Notes under the pieces: generated by a model
The model's input: only the letters and a program-made list of their open reading frames with translations
Databases searched by the model: none
What the model was told of the DNA's origin: nothing
Shown: positions 23,776 to 32,008 of the stretch, piece after piece
Numbering within the stretch: the first letter of the stretch is position 1
Layout of the letters: every line of letters begins with the position of its first letter
DNA from: an uncultured Collinsella sp.
GTDB taxonomy: Bacteria > Actinomycetota > Coriobacteriia > Coriobacteriales > Coriobacteriaceae
Direction of reading: 5' to 3'
DNA: 39,806 nt
NCBI GenBank assembly: GCA_902491765.1
Contig: CABUIY010000017.1
Coordinates: 1-39,806 of the forward strand
Translations under genes and position numbers: made by a program

Positions 23776-24741
23776 CTAGCCCGTGTAGCGCTCGCGGTAG
23801 GTGTTACGCTTGGGTGCGGAGCCGTGGCTGCCGTGATGACGCGTGCGGCTGGCGGGCGTGTCTTGGGGTTTGCCGCCGTTGCGCTTGGAGCTGGCTTGCT
23901 TGGGAGGGATACCACCACTTTTGAGGATCTGCACCTCGCGGTCGGTGAGCTCGCGCCACGAACCTTTGGCCACGCCCTCGAGCTCAAGGCCGGCAAAATT
24001 GCAGCGATGCAGACGAATTACCGGATGGTGAATCTTGCTCAACATGCGCTTAACCTGATTCTTGCGACCCTCGCGGATGATGACCTCCACGGCGGTGGTG
24101 CCGGGCTTGACGCCCTGGGGAGCTACGGCCTCGGCCTCGTGTGCGGTGATGACTCGGCAGATTGCCGGCTGGCAGAGGCCGTCGTCGAGCTCGATGCCAC
24201 GGCGTAGCGGCGTGAGATCGCGGTCGGACAGACTGCCGTCCACGAGTGCCTGGTAGGTCTTATAGACATGCTTGCTGGGGTGCAGCAGGTCCTGCGACAG
24301 GTCGCCGTCGGTGGTAAAGAGCAAAAGGCCCGTGGTGTCGCGGTCCAGGCGACCCACCGGGAAGAGCCCCGGAAATCGGTCGCGCGGAACCAAGTCCGCC
24401 ACACAGGGGCGCTCCTGCGGGTCGCTCATGGTGGTAAGGTAGCCGGTCGGCTTGTAGAGCATCAGGTACACGGCGCCCTGGTTGAGCTTGACCGGCATGC
24501 CGTCGACCTCGATACGGTCGCGGTCGACATCGACCTTGGTGCCCAGCTCGGTCGCGACCTCGCCGTTTACCGTCACACGACCAGCGGTCATCAGGTCCTC
24601 CGAACCGCGGCGGCTCGCCACACCCGCGCGCGCCAAAAAGCGCTGCAGGCGCATGGTGTGCGGGTAGACGTGCTGGGCGTCGGTTGCGGGTACTGCGTTG
24701 CCCACGGCGCGCGTCTCCCCTGCTTCGTTAGTCCTCGTCAT
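23776..24741 (-). CDS. rluB: RluB-like 23S rRNA pseudouridine synthase
   Basis: At 321 residues from ATG 24741, it has an N-terminal S4 RNA-binding domain (MRLQRFLARAGVASRRGSED, about residues 30-80) and a RsuA/RluB/E/F catalytic domain with the active Asp in GRLDRDTTGLLLF. It probably isomerises a uridine in 23S rRNA. A basic C-terminal tail of about 45 residues (Lys/Arg/Gly/His) likely binds RNA. GGAGG (24748-24752) lies six bases before the start; the gene overlaps scpB by 14 bases. The specific paralogue (RluB rather than RluE/F) is inferred from the scpB neighbourhood. Confidence 0.92.
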   Translation of the reverse strand: MTRTNEAGETRAVGNAVPATDAQHVYPHTMRLQRFLARAGVASRRGSEDLMTAGRVTVNGEVATELGTKVDVDRDRIEVDGMPVKLNQGAVYLMLYKPTGYLTTMSDPQERPCVADLVPRDRFPGLFPVGRLDRDTTGLLLFTTDGDLSQDLLHPSKHVYKTYQALVDGSLSDRDLTPLRRGIELDDGLCQPAICRVITAHEAEAVAPQGVKPGTTAVEVIIREGRKNQVKRMLSKIHHPVIRLHRCNFAGLELEGVAKGSWRELTDREVQILKSGGIPPKQASSKRNGGKPQDTPASRTRHHGSHGSAPKRNTYRERYTG

Positions 24742-25456
24742 GCATATCCTCCGAGGTCTCGTCGACGACCAGGGCCTCAAAGTCCTCGGCTGCCTCAACA
24801 TCTTCAACATCGGTATCGAGCAGTTCGCGCTCTTCGTCCAAGTCCTCTGCCTGCTCCTCGAGCGTGGACCGAATACTGCGGCCGCTCAGGCGCTCACGGA
24901 TAAACTGGCGCGACTGCTCGTCGGGGGCAAACTGCTCCAGATCGGGCAGATCGCGGGTGGAGCGCAGACCGAACTTTTCCAAGAAGGCGTTGGTCGTGCC
25001 GTAGATGATGGCTTGACCGCGCTGGGGGTCGCGGCCGAGCTCGCGCACTAGACCCTTGTCCACGAGCGACGCGATGACGCCGTCGGAGTTGACGCCGCGG
25101 ATGCCCTTGACCACCTCGCGCGTCACGGGCTGGTGGTATGCGATGACGGCCAGGGTTTCGAGCGCCGCCTGCGACAGCTTTTGCGTGTCCCAGCTCAGCA
25201 CATAGGCCTCGACCACGTCGTGGTAGGCGGGGTGCGTAAACAGGCGCCAGCCGCCGGCGACCTCGCGCAGCTGAAAGCCGCGGTTGGCCTCCTCGTACTC
25301 AACCTTGAGCTCGGCGAGCAGCGACGCGCACTCGCCGGGGGCGATATCCAGTGCGCCGGCCAGCGCGGGCGCACTCACCGGGTCGCTCGACACCAGCAGC
25401 AGCGCCTCGAGGGCGCCTTTGAGGCTGTTTGCCTCCAGCGTGGAAAGGGTTGACAT
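24728..25456 (-). CDS. scpB: segregation and condensation protein B
   Basis: This kleisin-associated winged-helix protein works with Smc and ScpA to condense and separate chromosomes. At 242 residues, two winged-helix domains are seen: LKGALEALLLVSSDPVS onward, and LSQAALETLAVIAYHQPVTREVVKGIRGV onward. The C-terminal 50 residues are strongly acidic (DEERELLDTDVEDVEAAEDFE), longer than the core family. It starts 11 bases after scpA, the conserved partner; no smc gene is in view. Confidence 0.96.
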   Translation of the reverse strand: MSTLSTLEANSLKGALEALLLVSSDPVSAPALAGALDIAPGECASLLAELKVEYEEANRGFQLREVAGGWRLFTHPAYHDVVEAYVLSWDTQKLSQAALETLAVIAYHQPVTREVVKGIRGVNSDGVIASLVDKGLVRELGRDPQRGQAIIYGTTNAFLEKFGLRSTRDLPDLEQFAPDEQSRQFIRERLSGRSIRSTLEEQAEDLDEERELLDTDVEDVEAAEDFEALVVDETSEDMHDED

Positions 25457-25467
25457 GATTGCGGCTC

Positions 25468-26277
25468 CTATTCGGTGAGCTCGGGGCCCTCGCCGGGCAC
25501 GTATGCCTCGGCTCCCTCGACTCGGTTGATGCAGATGGTTCCGAAGATCTCGTCCTGGCTCAGCGTGAGCGAGCCGCGCTTGGCGAGCTCAAGCATGGCC
25601 AGGAAGGTGACGACGAGCTGCTCGGTGGTGGCATCGCCGTCCAGTAGCTCGCGGAAGGTGCAAGATTGGTGCGCCATGGTAAAGCGGTCGACCGAGGCCA
25701 CGGTCAGGTCGAGCGGTACGCGATGGGGTGCCACGTGTTCGGCTTCCAGCAGGAAGGTCTGGCGCTTGCCATCCAGGTCGGCACAGATAACGGCCAGGCC
25801 GCGCAGGGTAATGCCGGCCAGGTAGTCGGGCATGAGGCCCAAGAACTCGGGGTCGGGGCCGGCCACACGCGGGTGCATGCGGCTTTCGGCCTGCATGCGG
25901 GCACCGAGGGCCGCAGCCGCGCCCTTAAACTGCTTGTAGGCAATCAGACGCTGGATCAGGACCTCGCGCAAGGCGTCGCCGTCGAGCGTGCTGAGCTCCT
26001 CGAGGTCTTCGTCGAACTCGTCATCGTCGTCGGCTTTGCGCGGGGCCTCCTGCGGTACCAGCGATGCGGCTTTGATGTCCAAAAGGGTTGCCGCGACCAG
26101 CAAAAAGTCGCTCGCCACGTCTAGGTCCAGCGCCTCGATACGCTCGGCCTCGGCAAGGTACTGCTCGGCCACCTCGCTGATGGAGATGGCGCCGATATCA
26201 ACTTTTTTGCGGGTTACCAGCTGCAGCAGCAGGTCGAACGGTCCGCTGTAGACCTGCGTCGACACGCGATACGACAT
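25468..26277 (-). CDS. scpA: segregation and condensation protein A
   Basis: The kleisin subunit that bridges Smc heads. At 269 residues, its N-terminal domain begins YSGPFDLLLQLVTRKKVDIGAISI, the typical Smc-neck binding helix, with EQYL and DFLLVAATLLDIKAASLVP following. An acidic linker (ADDDDEFDEDLEEL, about residue 105) leads to a C-terminal winged helix ending VVTFLAMLELAKRGSLTLSQ. GGAGG precedes ATG 26277. It is 84 bases downstream of the M50 protease gene, in a gap with a small GACCGT hairpin (26328-26346). Confidence 0.95.
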   Translation of the reverse strand: MSYRVSTQVYSGPFDLLLQLVTRKKVDIGAISISEVAEQYLAEAERIEALDLDVASDFLLVAATLLDIKAASLVPQEAPRKADDDDEFDEDLEELSTLDGDALREVLIQRLIAYKQFKGAAAALGARMQAESRMHPRVAGPDPEFLGLMPDYLAGITLRGLAVICADLDGKRQTFLLEAEHVAPHRVPLDLTVASVDRFTMAHQSCTFRELLDGDATTEQLVVTFLAMLELAKRGSLTLSQDEIFGTICINRVEGAEAYVPGEGPELTE

Positions 26278-26361
26278 CTTCGACCTCCTTTGACGGCGCC
26301 TTCGCGGCGCGGTTTGGGTGAAAATTGCGACCGTTTTGCACGGTCGACCTGTAAGTTTACC

Positions 26362-27045
26362 TTAGATGCCGGCGATTGCGAAGTTGAGCAGCCACTCGGC
26401 CAGCGGATACACGGTAACGTCGAAATACCGCCCGATCACGTCGATGCCGGTCCACATGGGCAGCAGGTACAGCACGATGATAAGGATCGGCATGGCGTAT
26501 TGTTGTAGACGGTAATAGTTGTTGAGCGCCTTGCCATTGAGGAACGGCACGATGATCGACGAGCCATCGAGCGGCGGAATCGGGATGAGGTTGAAGAACG
26601 CAAGCGACAGGTTGACCACGATGAACGTGGCGCCGAAGTTCATGATCTGTGATGCCACGGCAAAGGACATGCTGGTGTAGAGGTTGCCGTACGTTGCGTG
26701 CATGAGGGCGGCCGCGAGGCACGCGAGGGCGATGTTCGACGCGGGGCCGGCCACGCTCACCAGGACCTCGTCGCGCTTGGGGTGCTTGAGGTTGTTGAGG
26801 TAGACGGGCACGGGCTTGGCGAAGGCGAACACCGGGCCGCCGGCGGCAAGCATGAGCAGAGGCAGGATGATGGTGCCAAACGGGTCGATATGGTTGAGCG
26901 GGTTGAGCGAGACGCGGCCACGGGAGCGGGCCGTCTTGTCGCCAAGCGCCCAGGCCGCGGCTGCGTGCGCGCTCTCGTGGATAACGATGCCCACGATGAC
27001 GGCGACCGCGCTGGCGAGTAGGTTCATGAGGTAGCTGCCGGACAT
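26362..27045 (-). CDS. M50 family site-2 protease-like membrane metalloprotease
   Basis: At 227 residues with about five or six membrane helices. The zinc motif HESAH (HExxH, about residue 24) lies in the first helix and the third ligand in NLIPIPPLDGSS (NxxPxxxLDG, about residue 175). The GRVSLNPLNHIDPFG segment is typical of the compact M50B subgroup (YwhC/Rv0359-like) without a PDZ domain. It probably cleaves membrane-spanning substrates; the substrate is unknown. ATG 27045 is used, with an in-frame ATG at codon 7 possible. Such genes commonly sit next to scpA-scpB, as here. Confidence 0.93.
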   Translation of the reverse strand: MSGSYLMNLLASAVAVIVGIVIHESAHAAAAWALGDKTARSRGRVSLNPLNHIDPFGTIILPLLMLAAGGPVFAFAKPVPVYLNNLKHPKRDEVLVSVAGPASNIALACLAAALMHATYGNLYTSMSFAVASQIMNFGATFIVVNLSLAFFNLIPIPPLDGSSIIVPFLNGKALNNYYRLQQYAMPILIIVLYLLPMWTGIDVIGRYFDVTVYPLAEWLLNFAIAGI

Positions 27046-27054
27046 GTCGATCCC

Positions 27055-27351
27055 CTAGCGGACGCGGCGCGAGGCGCGCGTGAGCAAGTAGTCGGCCACA
27101 AACAGGATGACGGCCACGATGGCGTAATCCAAGCGGAACACGCCGCCAAAAGGTGAGGTGATGACGCCATAGCCGGCAATGGCGCTCGGCAGTGCGCGAG
27201 AAAGCTCAACGACAAAGCCCACGATCTGCAGCTTGGCGGTGAGGCCGCTAAAGCACAGCAGCACGGTCATCGCGCTCATAAAGATGCCGCAGATGCGACA
27301 AGCGATGGCGATGATGCTCATCGCCACGGCAGCGGCCTTACGAGAGTTCAC
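27055..27351 (-). CDS. small membrane protein of unknown function (98 aa)
   Basis: A GTG start at 27351 is chosen because AGAGGAG lies seven bases upstream; it overlaps the ABC-F stop by 14 bases. The longer open frame from 27471 is antisense-like for its first 40 residues. Three hydrophobic segments (about residues 8-33, 35-55 and 70-90) with a basic C terminus (TRASRRVR). No family is recognised. Its coupling to both neighbours suggests a real gene. Confidence 0.65.
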   Translation of the reverse strand: MNSRKAAAVAMSIIAIACRICGIFMSAMTVLLCFSGLTAKLQIVGFVVELSRALPSAIAGYGVITSPFGGVFRLDYAIVAVILFVADYLLTRASRRVR

Positions 27352-29371
27352 GCGCGGTCTCCTCTTCGATCTGGGTGGAAAGCTCCAGCCATTCGTCTTC
27401 GAGCTTGGGCAGCTCTTGCTTAAGGCCGTTATATTCCCCCAGCGCGGCGTTGAACTTATCCTGATCGGCATAAAGCTCTTCGCTCGCCATCAATTCCATA
27501 AGCTCGTCATAGCGGGCACGCTTTTTGTCCAGCTCTGCCTCGATCTTCTTGAGCTGGTTGCGCACGCCCTTGAGCTTTTTGTTGAGTGCGGCACGGGCCT
27601 GGGCCTCGGCGCGCTTTTGCTCCTTGGTCTTTTTGCCCTCGGCAGGCTTGGAAGCGGTGGCGGGGGTGTCGGGCTGGGCCGCGGTGACCTTGGCGGACTT
27701 GGTCGCGGCCGGTGCACTCTCCCCTGCCGCCTCGGCGGCGGCGCGGGCTGCGAGGTCCTCGCGCTTGTAGAGGTAGTAGTCGTAGTCGCCGTCATAGACC
27801 GTGACCTTGCCGTCGCGGATGTCGATCACGCGGTTGGCCACGGCGCGCACCAGGTGCTCGTCGTGGCTGATTAGCACGATGGTGCCGGGGAAGTTTTGCA
27901 GGGCGTTCTCGAGCATGTCCACCGAGTCGATGTCCAGGTGGTTGGTGGGCTCGTCCAGGCACAGGAGCGCCTCGGGGGCCACGAGCATCTTGGCGAGCGC
28001 CAGACGCGCCTTTTCGCCGCCGGAGAGGACGCGAACCTGTTTCTCGATGGAATCGTTGTCGCTAAACAGGAAGGCGCCCAGCAGGCTGCGCTGCTGCGGC
28101 ACGGTCCACTTGGGCGTGACGGTGTCGATCTCTTGCAGGACTGTGTTGGACTCGGTCATGCCCTCGAGTGCGTGCTGGGCGTAGTAGGCCACGCCCACGT
28201 TGGTGCCCAGTTCGCGGGTGCCGGTGGTGGGTGGCTCCAGGCCGGCGAGGATCTTCATGAGCGTGGACTTGCCGGCGCCGTTGGGGCCGACGAGCGCCAC
28301 GTGCTCGCCGCGGTAGAGCTTGAGGTCGATGTCGCTGTAAATGTGCTTATCGCCGTATGACTTGGAGACGCCCTCGAGGCCCACGACCATGTCGCCGGAG
28401 CGCGGCGGGTCGGGGAACTTAAAGTCGATGTGCTTGTGGCCCTCGGGCAGGATGACGAGCTCCTTTTTGATCTGCTCGATCTTGCGGATGCGCTCCTGGG
28501 CCTGGGCGGCCTTGGTGGGCTTGTAGCGGAACTTGTCGACGAAGACCTGCATGTGGGCGATGTCGCGCTCCTGGGCGGCGCGCTTGGCGCGCATCTGCTC
28601 CAGGTTGTCCTCGCGCTGCTTGAGGTAGCTGCTGTAGTTGCCGGTGTAGGTGGTCACGCGGCGGTTCTCGAGCGCGGCGACGTGGTCGACGCAGGCGTCC
28701 ATGAAGGCGCGGTCGTGGCTGACGATGAGGACGGCGCCGTCGTAGTTGGCAATAAAGCCGCGCAGCCACTGGACGCTCTCGAGGTCCAAGTGGTTGGTGG
28801 GCTCGTCCAGAAGCAGCAGGTCGGGGTGGCGCAGGAAGAGCTTGGCGAGCGCGATGCGCATCTGCCAGCCGCCCGAGAACTCGGAGCACGGGCGCTCAAA
28901 GTCGGTGACCTTAAAGCCCAGACCGGATAGGATCTTACGGGCGTTGCTCTCGAGCTCGTAGCCGCCCAGGTGCTCAAAGCGGTCCTGGACCTGGCCATAC
29001 TCGTTAAGGAGTGCGTCGACGTCCTTCCCCTGTTCGGAGAGCTCGGTGATCTGGGCCTGCAGCTCGTTGGCGCGCTCGCCCATGCGGCGGATTTCCTTGG
29101 CAGCGGCCATGACCTCGGCGAGAATGGTGGTGTCCTTTTGCTCCAGGTTGGTTTCCTGCTCTAGGTAGCCCACCTGGCAGTCCTTGGCGTACTGGACCTG
29201 GCCGGCGTCTGGGCTGTCGATGCCCATGATGATTTTGAGCATGGTGGTTTTGCCGGCGCCGTTGGGTCCCACGAGCGCGAAGCGCTCGCCGGGGTTGATC
29301 TGGAAGGACGCGCCGCTAAAGAGGACGCGTGCGCCGAAGCTTTTTTCGATCTTGTCGACCAGGAGGATCAT
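27338..29371 (-). CDS. ABC-F family ATPase
   Basis: At 677 residues, a soluble protein with two ABC domains and no membrane segment. Walker A GPNGAGKTT (about 36-44) and GPNGAGKST (about 360), signatures FSGGWQMRIALAKL and LSGGEKARLALAKM, and Walker B DEPTNHLD in both. A charged linker between the domains (about residues 235-300) is the ABC-F arm that contacts tRNA. A C-terminal extension rich in Ala/Pro/Lys ends in a coiled coil (from about residue 570), as in Uup or YheS-type members. It probably resolves stalled ribosomes; antibiotic protection cannot be judged. ATG 29371 (MILLVDKIEKSFG) is chosen over 29434. Its first codons are duplicated at 29896-29920. Confidence 0.93.
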   Translation of the reverse strand: MILLVDKIEKSFGARVLFSGASFQINPGERFALVGPNGAGKTTMLKIIMGIDSPDAGQVQYAKDCQVGYLEQETNLEQKDTTILAEVMAAAKEIRRMGERANELQAQITELSEQGKDVDALLNEYGQVQDRFEHLGGYELESNARKILSGLGFKVTDFERPCSEFSGGWQMRIALAKLFLRHPDLLLLDEPTNHLDLESVQWLRGFIANYDGAVLIVSHDRAFMDACVDHVAALENRRVTTYTGNYSSYLKQREDNLEQMRAKRAAQERDIAHMQVFVDKFRYKPTKAAQAQERIRKIEQIKKELVILPEGHKHIDFKFPDPPRSGDMVVGLEGVSKSYGDKHIYSDIDLKLYRGEHVALVGPNGAGKSTLMKILAGLEPPTTGTRELGTNVGVAYYAQHALEGMTESNTVLQEIDTVTPKWTVPQQRSLLGAFLFSDNDSIEKQVRVLSGGEKARLALAKMLVAPEALLCLDEPTNHLDIDSVDMLENALQNFPGTIVLISHDEHLVRAVANRVIDIRDGKVTVYDGDYDYYLYKREDLAARAAAEAAGESAPAATKSAKVTAAQPDTPATASKPAEGKKTKEQKRAEAQARAALNKKLKGVRNQLKKIEAELDKKRARYDELMELMASEELYADQDKFNAALGEYNGLKQELPKLEDEWLELSTQIEEETARELS

Positions 29372-29402
29372 GGTGCCGCCTTTGACCTTGTGTGCCAATA
29401 TG

Positions 29403-29431
29403 AAAAAAGGCCCCAACTTGCGTTGGAGCCT
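29403..29431 (-). terminator. terminator of tRNA-Ala, copy 1
   Basis: On the minus strand GGCTCCAAC-GCAA-GTTGGGGCC (one G-T pair) is followed by TTTTTT, 17 bases after the tRNA. It also separates the tRNA from the ABC-F gene downstream. Confidence 0.85.
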
Positions 29432-29446
29432 CATTCAATGCTCGGG

Positions 29447-29519
29447 TGGAGACGAGGGGGATCGAACCCCTGACCTCTTGACTGCCAGTCAAGCGCTCTC
29501 CCAGCTGAGCTACGCCCCC
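29447..29519 (-). tRNA. tRNA-Ala (GGC), copy 1
   Basis: A 73-nt cloverleaf without encoded CCA (ACC-C follows). Acceptor GGGGGCG / CGTCTCC includes the G3-U70 pair that marks alanine tRNAs. The anticodon loop CTGGCAG gives GGC. Sequence identical to the copy at 29996-30068. Confidence 0.96.
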
Positions 29520-29531
29520 GTGCGAAGAAGT

Positions 29532-29560
29532 ACTATACGGGAACTCGGACCACGATGCAA
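29532..29560 (-). promoter_or_regulatory. promoter of tRNA-Ala, copy 1
   Basis: TTGCAT (-35, 29555-29560) and TATAGT (-10, 29532-29537) with a 17-base spacer on the minus strand, ending 12 bases before the mature 5' end. The duplicate at 30081-30109 is preserved. Confidence 0.7.
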
Positions 29561-29682
29561 GGACAATTTTGGAAAAACTTTCCGCCGCGGCGTCCCGGCA
29601 GCCGACCCGGGGCGCCCGGAAGCTGGCAGGACGGCCTTCTATCGACCGATATGTAAGCTATATAAAAGAAAGAATAAAAGAA

Positions 29683-29711
29683 AGAAGGCCAGACATAGTG
29701 CCTGGCCTTCT
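29683..29711 (-). terminator. terminator of the CAU tRNA
   Basis: AGAAGGCCAG / CTGGCCTTCT forms a 10-bp stem with a 9-base loop. On the minus strand it is followed by a T-rich stretch (TTCTTTTATTCTTTC), eight bases after the tRNA. Confidence 0.8.
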
Positions 29712-29719
29712 GGAAATTC

Positions 29720-29795
29720 TGGTGGGCCCTCCGGGATTCGAACCCAGAACCCAGGGATTATGAGTCCCCTGCGCTAACCGTTGCGCCAAGAGCCC
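29720..29795 (-). tRNA. tRNA with CAU anticodon (elongator Met or lysidine-type Ile)
   Basis: A 76-nt cloverleaf with encoded CCA, acceptor GGGCTCT / AGGGCCC, anticodon stem GGGGA / TCCCT and loop CTCATAA. G1-C72 pairs and the anticodon stem lacks the initiator pattern, so it is not initiator Met. Whether it is elongator Met or the Ile2 tRNA modified by TilS cannot be decided by eye. Confidence 0.92.
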
Positions 29796-29951
29796 TTGTA
29801 GTTAGTGGCTGTGATAGTAATGTCGGCTATCCATTTGCATTAGTTTTGCACCACGAGGAGAAATACTACCATGCACGCGACGGTCGTTCAACGCACGATC
29901 TTGTCGACAAGGAGGATCATGGTGCCGCCTTTGACCTTGTGTGCCTATATG

Positions 29952-29980
29952 AAAAAAGGCCCCAACTTGCGTTGGAGCCT
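29952..29980 (-). terminator. terminator of tRNA-Ala, copy 2
   Basis: Identical hairpin and T run to 29403-29431. Confidence 0.85.
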
Positions 29981-29995
29981 CATTCAATGCTCGGG

Positions 29996-30068
29996 TGGAG
30001 ACGAGGGGGATCGAACCCCTGACCTCTTGACTGCCAGTCAAGCGCTCTCCCAGCTGAGCTACGCCCCC
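29996..30068 (-). tRNA. tRNA-Ala (GGC), copy 2
   Basis: Identical in sequence to the tRNA at 29447-29519, with G3-U70 and anticodon GGC and no encoded CCA. It has its own promoter and terminator, so both genes are probably expressed. Confidence 0.96.
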
Positions 30069-30080
30069 GTGCGAAGAAGT

Positions 30081-30109
30081 ACTATACGGGAACTCGGACG
30101 GCGATGCAA
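30081..30109 (-). promoter_or_regulatory. promoter of tRNA-Ala, copy 2
   Basis: TTGCAT (30104-30109) and TATAGT (30081-30086) keep the 17-base spacing of copy 1. Confidence 0.7.
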
Positions 30110-30365
30110 GGACAATTTTTGAAAAACTTTTCGCGACGTCCCGGTGGCCGAACGGGAAGGCGGCGGCATGTGCCCGCGGGGAGCTTTACGGCCAGGACGA
30201 CGGCCAGCGGGTAAGTACCGGAAGTAAACCAAACGCTGACCAAAAAAACGGAAGATAACGTCAGTAAATGAAGCGCGCACGTGAAGCGCGTTCAAAAAAC
30301 GGCGTCTCGGACAACATGGATTCGATTGTGATGTCAGTTTTGATGCCATCTTTGGTGTCAAAAAG

Positions 30366-30395
30366 AAAAAGGCCAGAGGCTTAACACCTCTGACC
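30366..30395 (-). terminator. terminator of tRNA-Val
   Basis: On the minus strand GGTCAGAGG-TGTTAA-GCCTCTGGCC pairs over about nine positions and is followed by TTTTTCTTTTT, 11 bases after the tRNA. Confidence 0.8.
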
Positions 30396-30406
30396 TGCGC
30401 TTTAGA

Positions 30407-30481
30407 TGGTGGGCGATACAAGATTCGAACTTGTGACCCCATCCGTGTGAAGGATATGCTCTACCCCTGAGCCAATCGCCC
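30407..30481 (-). tRNA. tRNA-Val (CAC)
   Basis: A 75-nt cloverleaf with encoded CCA, acceptor GGGCGAT / ATCGCCC, anticodon stem ATCCT/CGGAT region with loop giving CAC, and T arm ACAAGTTCGAATCTTGT. Last of the four-tRNA group seen here. Confidence 0.95.
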
Positions 30482-30501
30482 GTCGCCTTTCGGCAAAAGA
30501 G

Positions 30502-30531
30502 ATACTATCATAGCCGCGCGTGGTTTACCAA
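30502..30531 (-). promoter_or_regulatory. promoter of tRNA-Val
   Basis: TTGGTA (30526-30531) and TAGTAT (30502-30507) with an 18-base spacer on the minus strand, about 20 bases before the mature 5' end. Confidence 0.55.
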
Positions 30532-30619
30532 GTACTTTTTGCCCACGATTTTAAATTAGTGGGCGTTGGCCGCTCTGGCGCAGTCCAAATAAACAGCAAA
30601 CCAGCAGCTCAACGCGCCT

Positions 30620-31408
30620 TTATCGCTTGATCCACGAGGTCTCGGGGCGGCAGATGAGTCGCGCATTGTTGTAGGCCATCTCGAGCGTGAGACAGGTGCG
30701 CGCGGCGTAGAAGCCGTCCTCGCGTTGGATGGTCAGCGCCAGCTCGGGCTTGTCGCCGGTTAGGCACAGCGGCAGAAGCAGTTGAATCCGGCCACCGTAG
30801 AACTGCGGCACGGCGAGCGTGTAGTTGGCGGCGGCGCGGCGGGCGGCCTCGACGACGGCGCCCTCAAAGGCGCGGCGCAGCAGCAGCGAGTTGCCCTCCC
30901 CCATCAGGCTGGCGGGGATGCGCGTGAGGTTTTCCTCGTCGCCCAGGATGTGGTCGATGTTGGAGCGGATCGGCAGACGGTAGTCAAAGACCAGCTCGGA
31001 GGGGTCCTCGGTAAAGCGCACACGGCACGGCAGGTACTCAAACGAGACCAGCATGGGGTCGCTTTCCTTAAAGAAGCCCTTCAAAAACCAGCGCTGGCGC
31101 GCGTCGGGCCTGGTGTTGGGCTCAAACAGGCCGTAGATGGTCTCGTAGCGGCGCGTGTACAGGCCGGTGTTGAACAGGCAGCGGTCGCCGTCGAACACCA
31201 ACGGCAGGTTGGACGGCGCGGTCTGGTTCACGTCGCGTTCGGTCAGAAACACCGCGCGGCTAAACGAGAACGACAGGTAATTCTTAAGGATACGGTTGTT
31301 GGGACCCCAGTCCTCGGGATCGGCGAGGTCTACCAGGCGGTCGTAACAGGGCTCGGGGCAAAACGCAAAGTCGTAGACATTGCTGCACAGGGTGTTGGGG
31401 ATCTCCAT
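30620..31408 (-). CDS. DUF3825 domain-containing protein
   Basis: At 262 residues, soluble, no signal peptide. The sequence fits DUF3825, with NTGLYTRRYETIYGLFEPN in the middle and the C-terminal QFYGGRIQLLLPLCL block followed by paired beta strands. Proteins with this domain are widespread in gut bacteria and have no established function; some are fused to RNA-binding domains. The ribosome site is weak. It lies alone between the tRNA group and the toxin-antitoxin pair. Confidence 0.7.
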   Translation of the reverse strand: MEIPNTLCSNVYDFAFCPEPCYDRLVDLADPEDWGPNNRILKNYLSFSFSRAVFLTERDVNQTAPSNLPLVFDGDRCLFNTGLYTRRYETIYGLFEPNTRPDARQRWFLKGFFKESDPMLVSFEYLPCRVRFTEDPSELVFDYRLPIRSNIDHILGDEENLTRIPASLMGEGNSLLLRRAFEGAVVEAARRAAANYTLAVPQFYGGRIQLLLPLCLTGDKPELALTIQREDGFYAARTCLTLEMAYNNARLICRPETSWIKR

Positions 31409-31624
31409 GTGGCGTCCAATCCAATTGATAGCTGGCGGGCGGATGCTTTGATTCTATACGGGCGACACGTCGCCGGTACGCGCAACGCAATTGCATCGAG
31501 GTTTTTTGGCGAGTTAGGCCATCGCCGGCGTGATAAGGTTGGCCCCTCGGTACGGGCGTCGATCGTGCAGCCGTCGACCACCAGCGCTTGGGATACCAAA
31601 GGAGCCGCGTCAGCCAAGGCTGCA

Positions 31625-32008
31625 TCAGCTCTGGCGCTGTCTGAAGATACGCAACGCTTTCTCTAGCTCAGGAATATCATCGACGATAACTTTCCATGCA
31701 AGGGATCGATCGACTTCTCGATATCCATGTGCTACGTATCCATGTGCTACGAAATTTCGAAAACCCCCAATATCGTTCCAAGGATACTCCGGAAAAGCCG
31801 ATTGGATCTCATCGGAAAGATGGAGTGCATCCTCGGCGATTCTGTAGACGGGGCTCATGATCGCGTCGTAAGCAAGCTCACCTTCCTCGCTCCGATCGCT
31901 AACGAAAGAGTTTTCCGTGGCATCAAAATAATCGATTCGTCTAGCCAGAGTTTCGCAATCGGAAAGAATGACCCCGATGAGCTCCTCGTCCCGTTTACGC
32001 CGCTTCAT
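31625..32008 (-). CDS. hepT: HepT-like ribonuclease toxin (DUF86)
   Basis: At 127 residues from ATG 32008, it is all-helical with the HEPN active-site motif RNFVAHGY (R-x4-H-x-Y). In MntA/HepT systems this RNase is silenced when MntA adds AMP to the Tyr of that motif. Here a 15-bp tandem duplication (31722-31751) repeats VAHGY, giving RNF-VAHGY-VAHGY-REVD. The extra five residues may move or double the modified Tyr and could impair or free the toxin. It overlaps mntA by 14 bases, normal for the pair. Confidence 0.8.
   Translation of the reverse strand: MKRRKRDEELIGVILSDCETLARRIDYFDATENSFVSDRSEEGELAYDAIMSPVYRIAEDALHLSDEIQSAFPEYPWNDIGGFRNFVAHGYVAHGYREVDRSLAWKVIVDDIPELEKALRIFRQRQS
31722..31751. 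repeat. 15-bp perfect tandem duplication in hepT
   Basis: TATCCATGTGCTACG occurs twice back to back (31722-31736, 31737-31751), in frame. It is the reverse complement of codons for VAHGY or its register variants. Confidence 0.95.

Larger units (their letters stand above)
29347..29580. repeat. segmental duplication, copy 1
   Basis: About 235 bp, from the eighth codon of the ABC-F gene through its leader, the tRNA-Ala terminator, tRNA-Ala and its promoter, recurs at 29896-30129 (offset 549). Only scattered single differences are seen, none in the tRNA. This copy contains the real start of the ABC-F gene. Confidence 0.85.
29896..30129. repeat. segmental duplication, copy 2
   Basis: Second copy of 29347-29580, carrying a useless remnant of the ABC-F start (29896-29920 region), terminator, tRNA-Ala and promoter. 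The CAU tRNA lies between the copies, so the duplication is not simply adjacent; copying by recombination between tRNA operons is likely. Confidence 0.85.

Noticed and set aside
29720..29795. Initiator tRNA-Met
   Set aside because: The first acceptor pair is G1-C72 and the anticodon stem lacks the three G-C pairs of initiators.
30059..30442. A 127-residue minus-strand gene
   Set aside because: It runs through tRNA-Ala and tRNA-Val sequence and the duplicated promoter, so it is not coding.
31722..31751. A CRISPR-like repeat
   Set aside because: It is only two units with no spacers; it is an in-frame tandem duplication within hepT.
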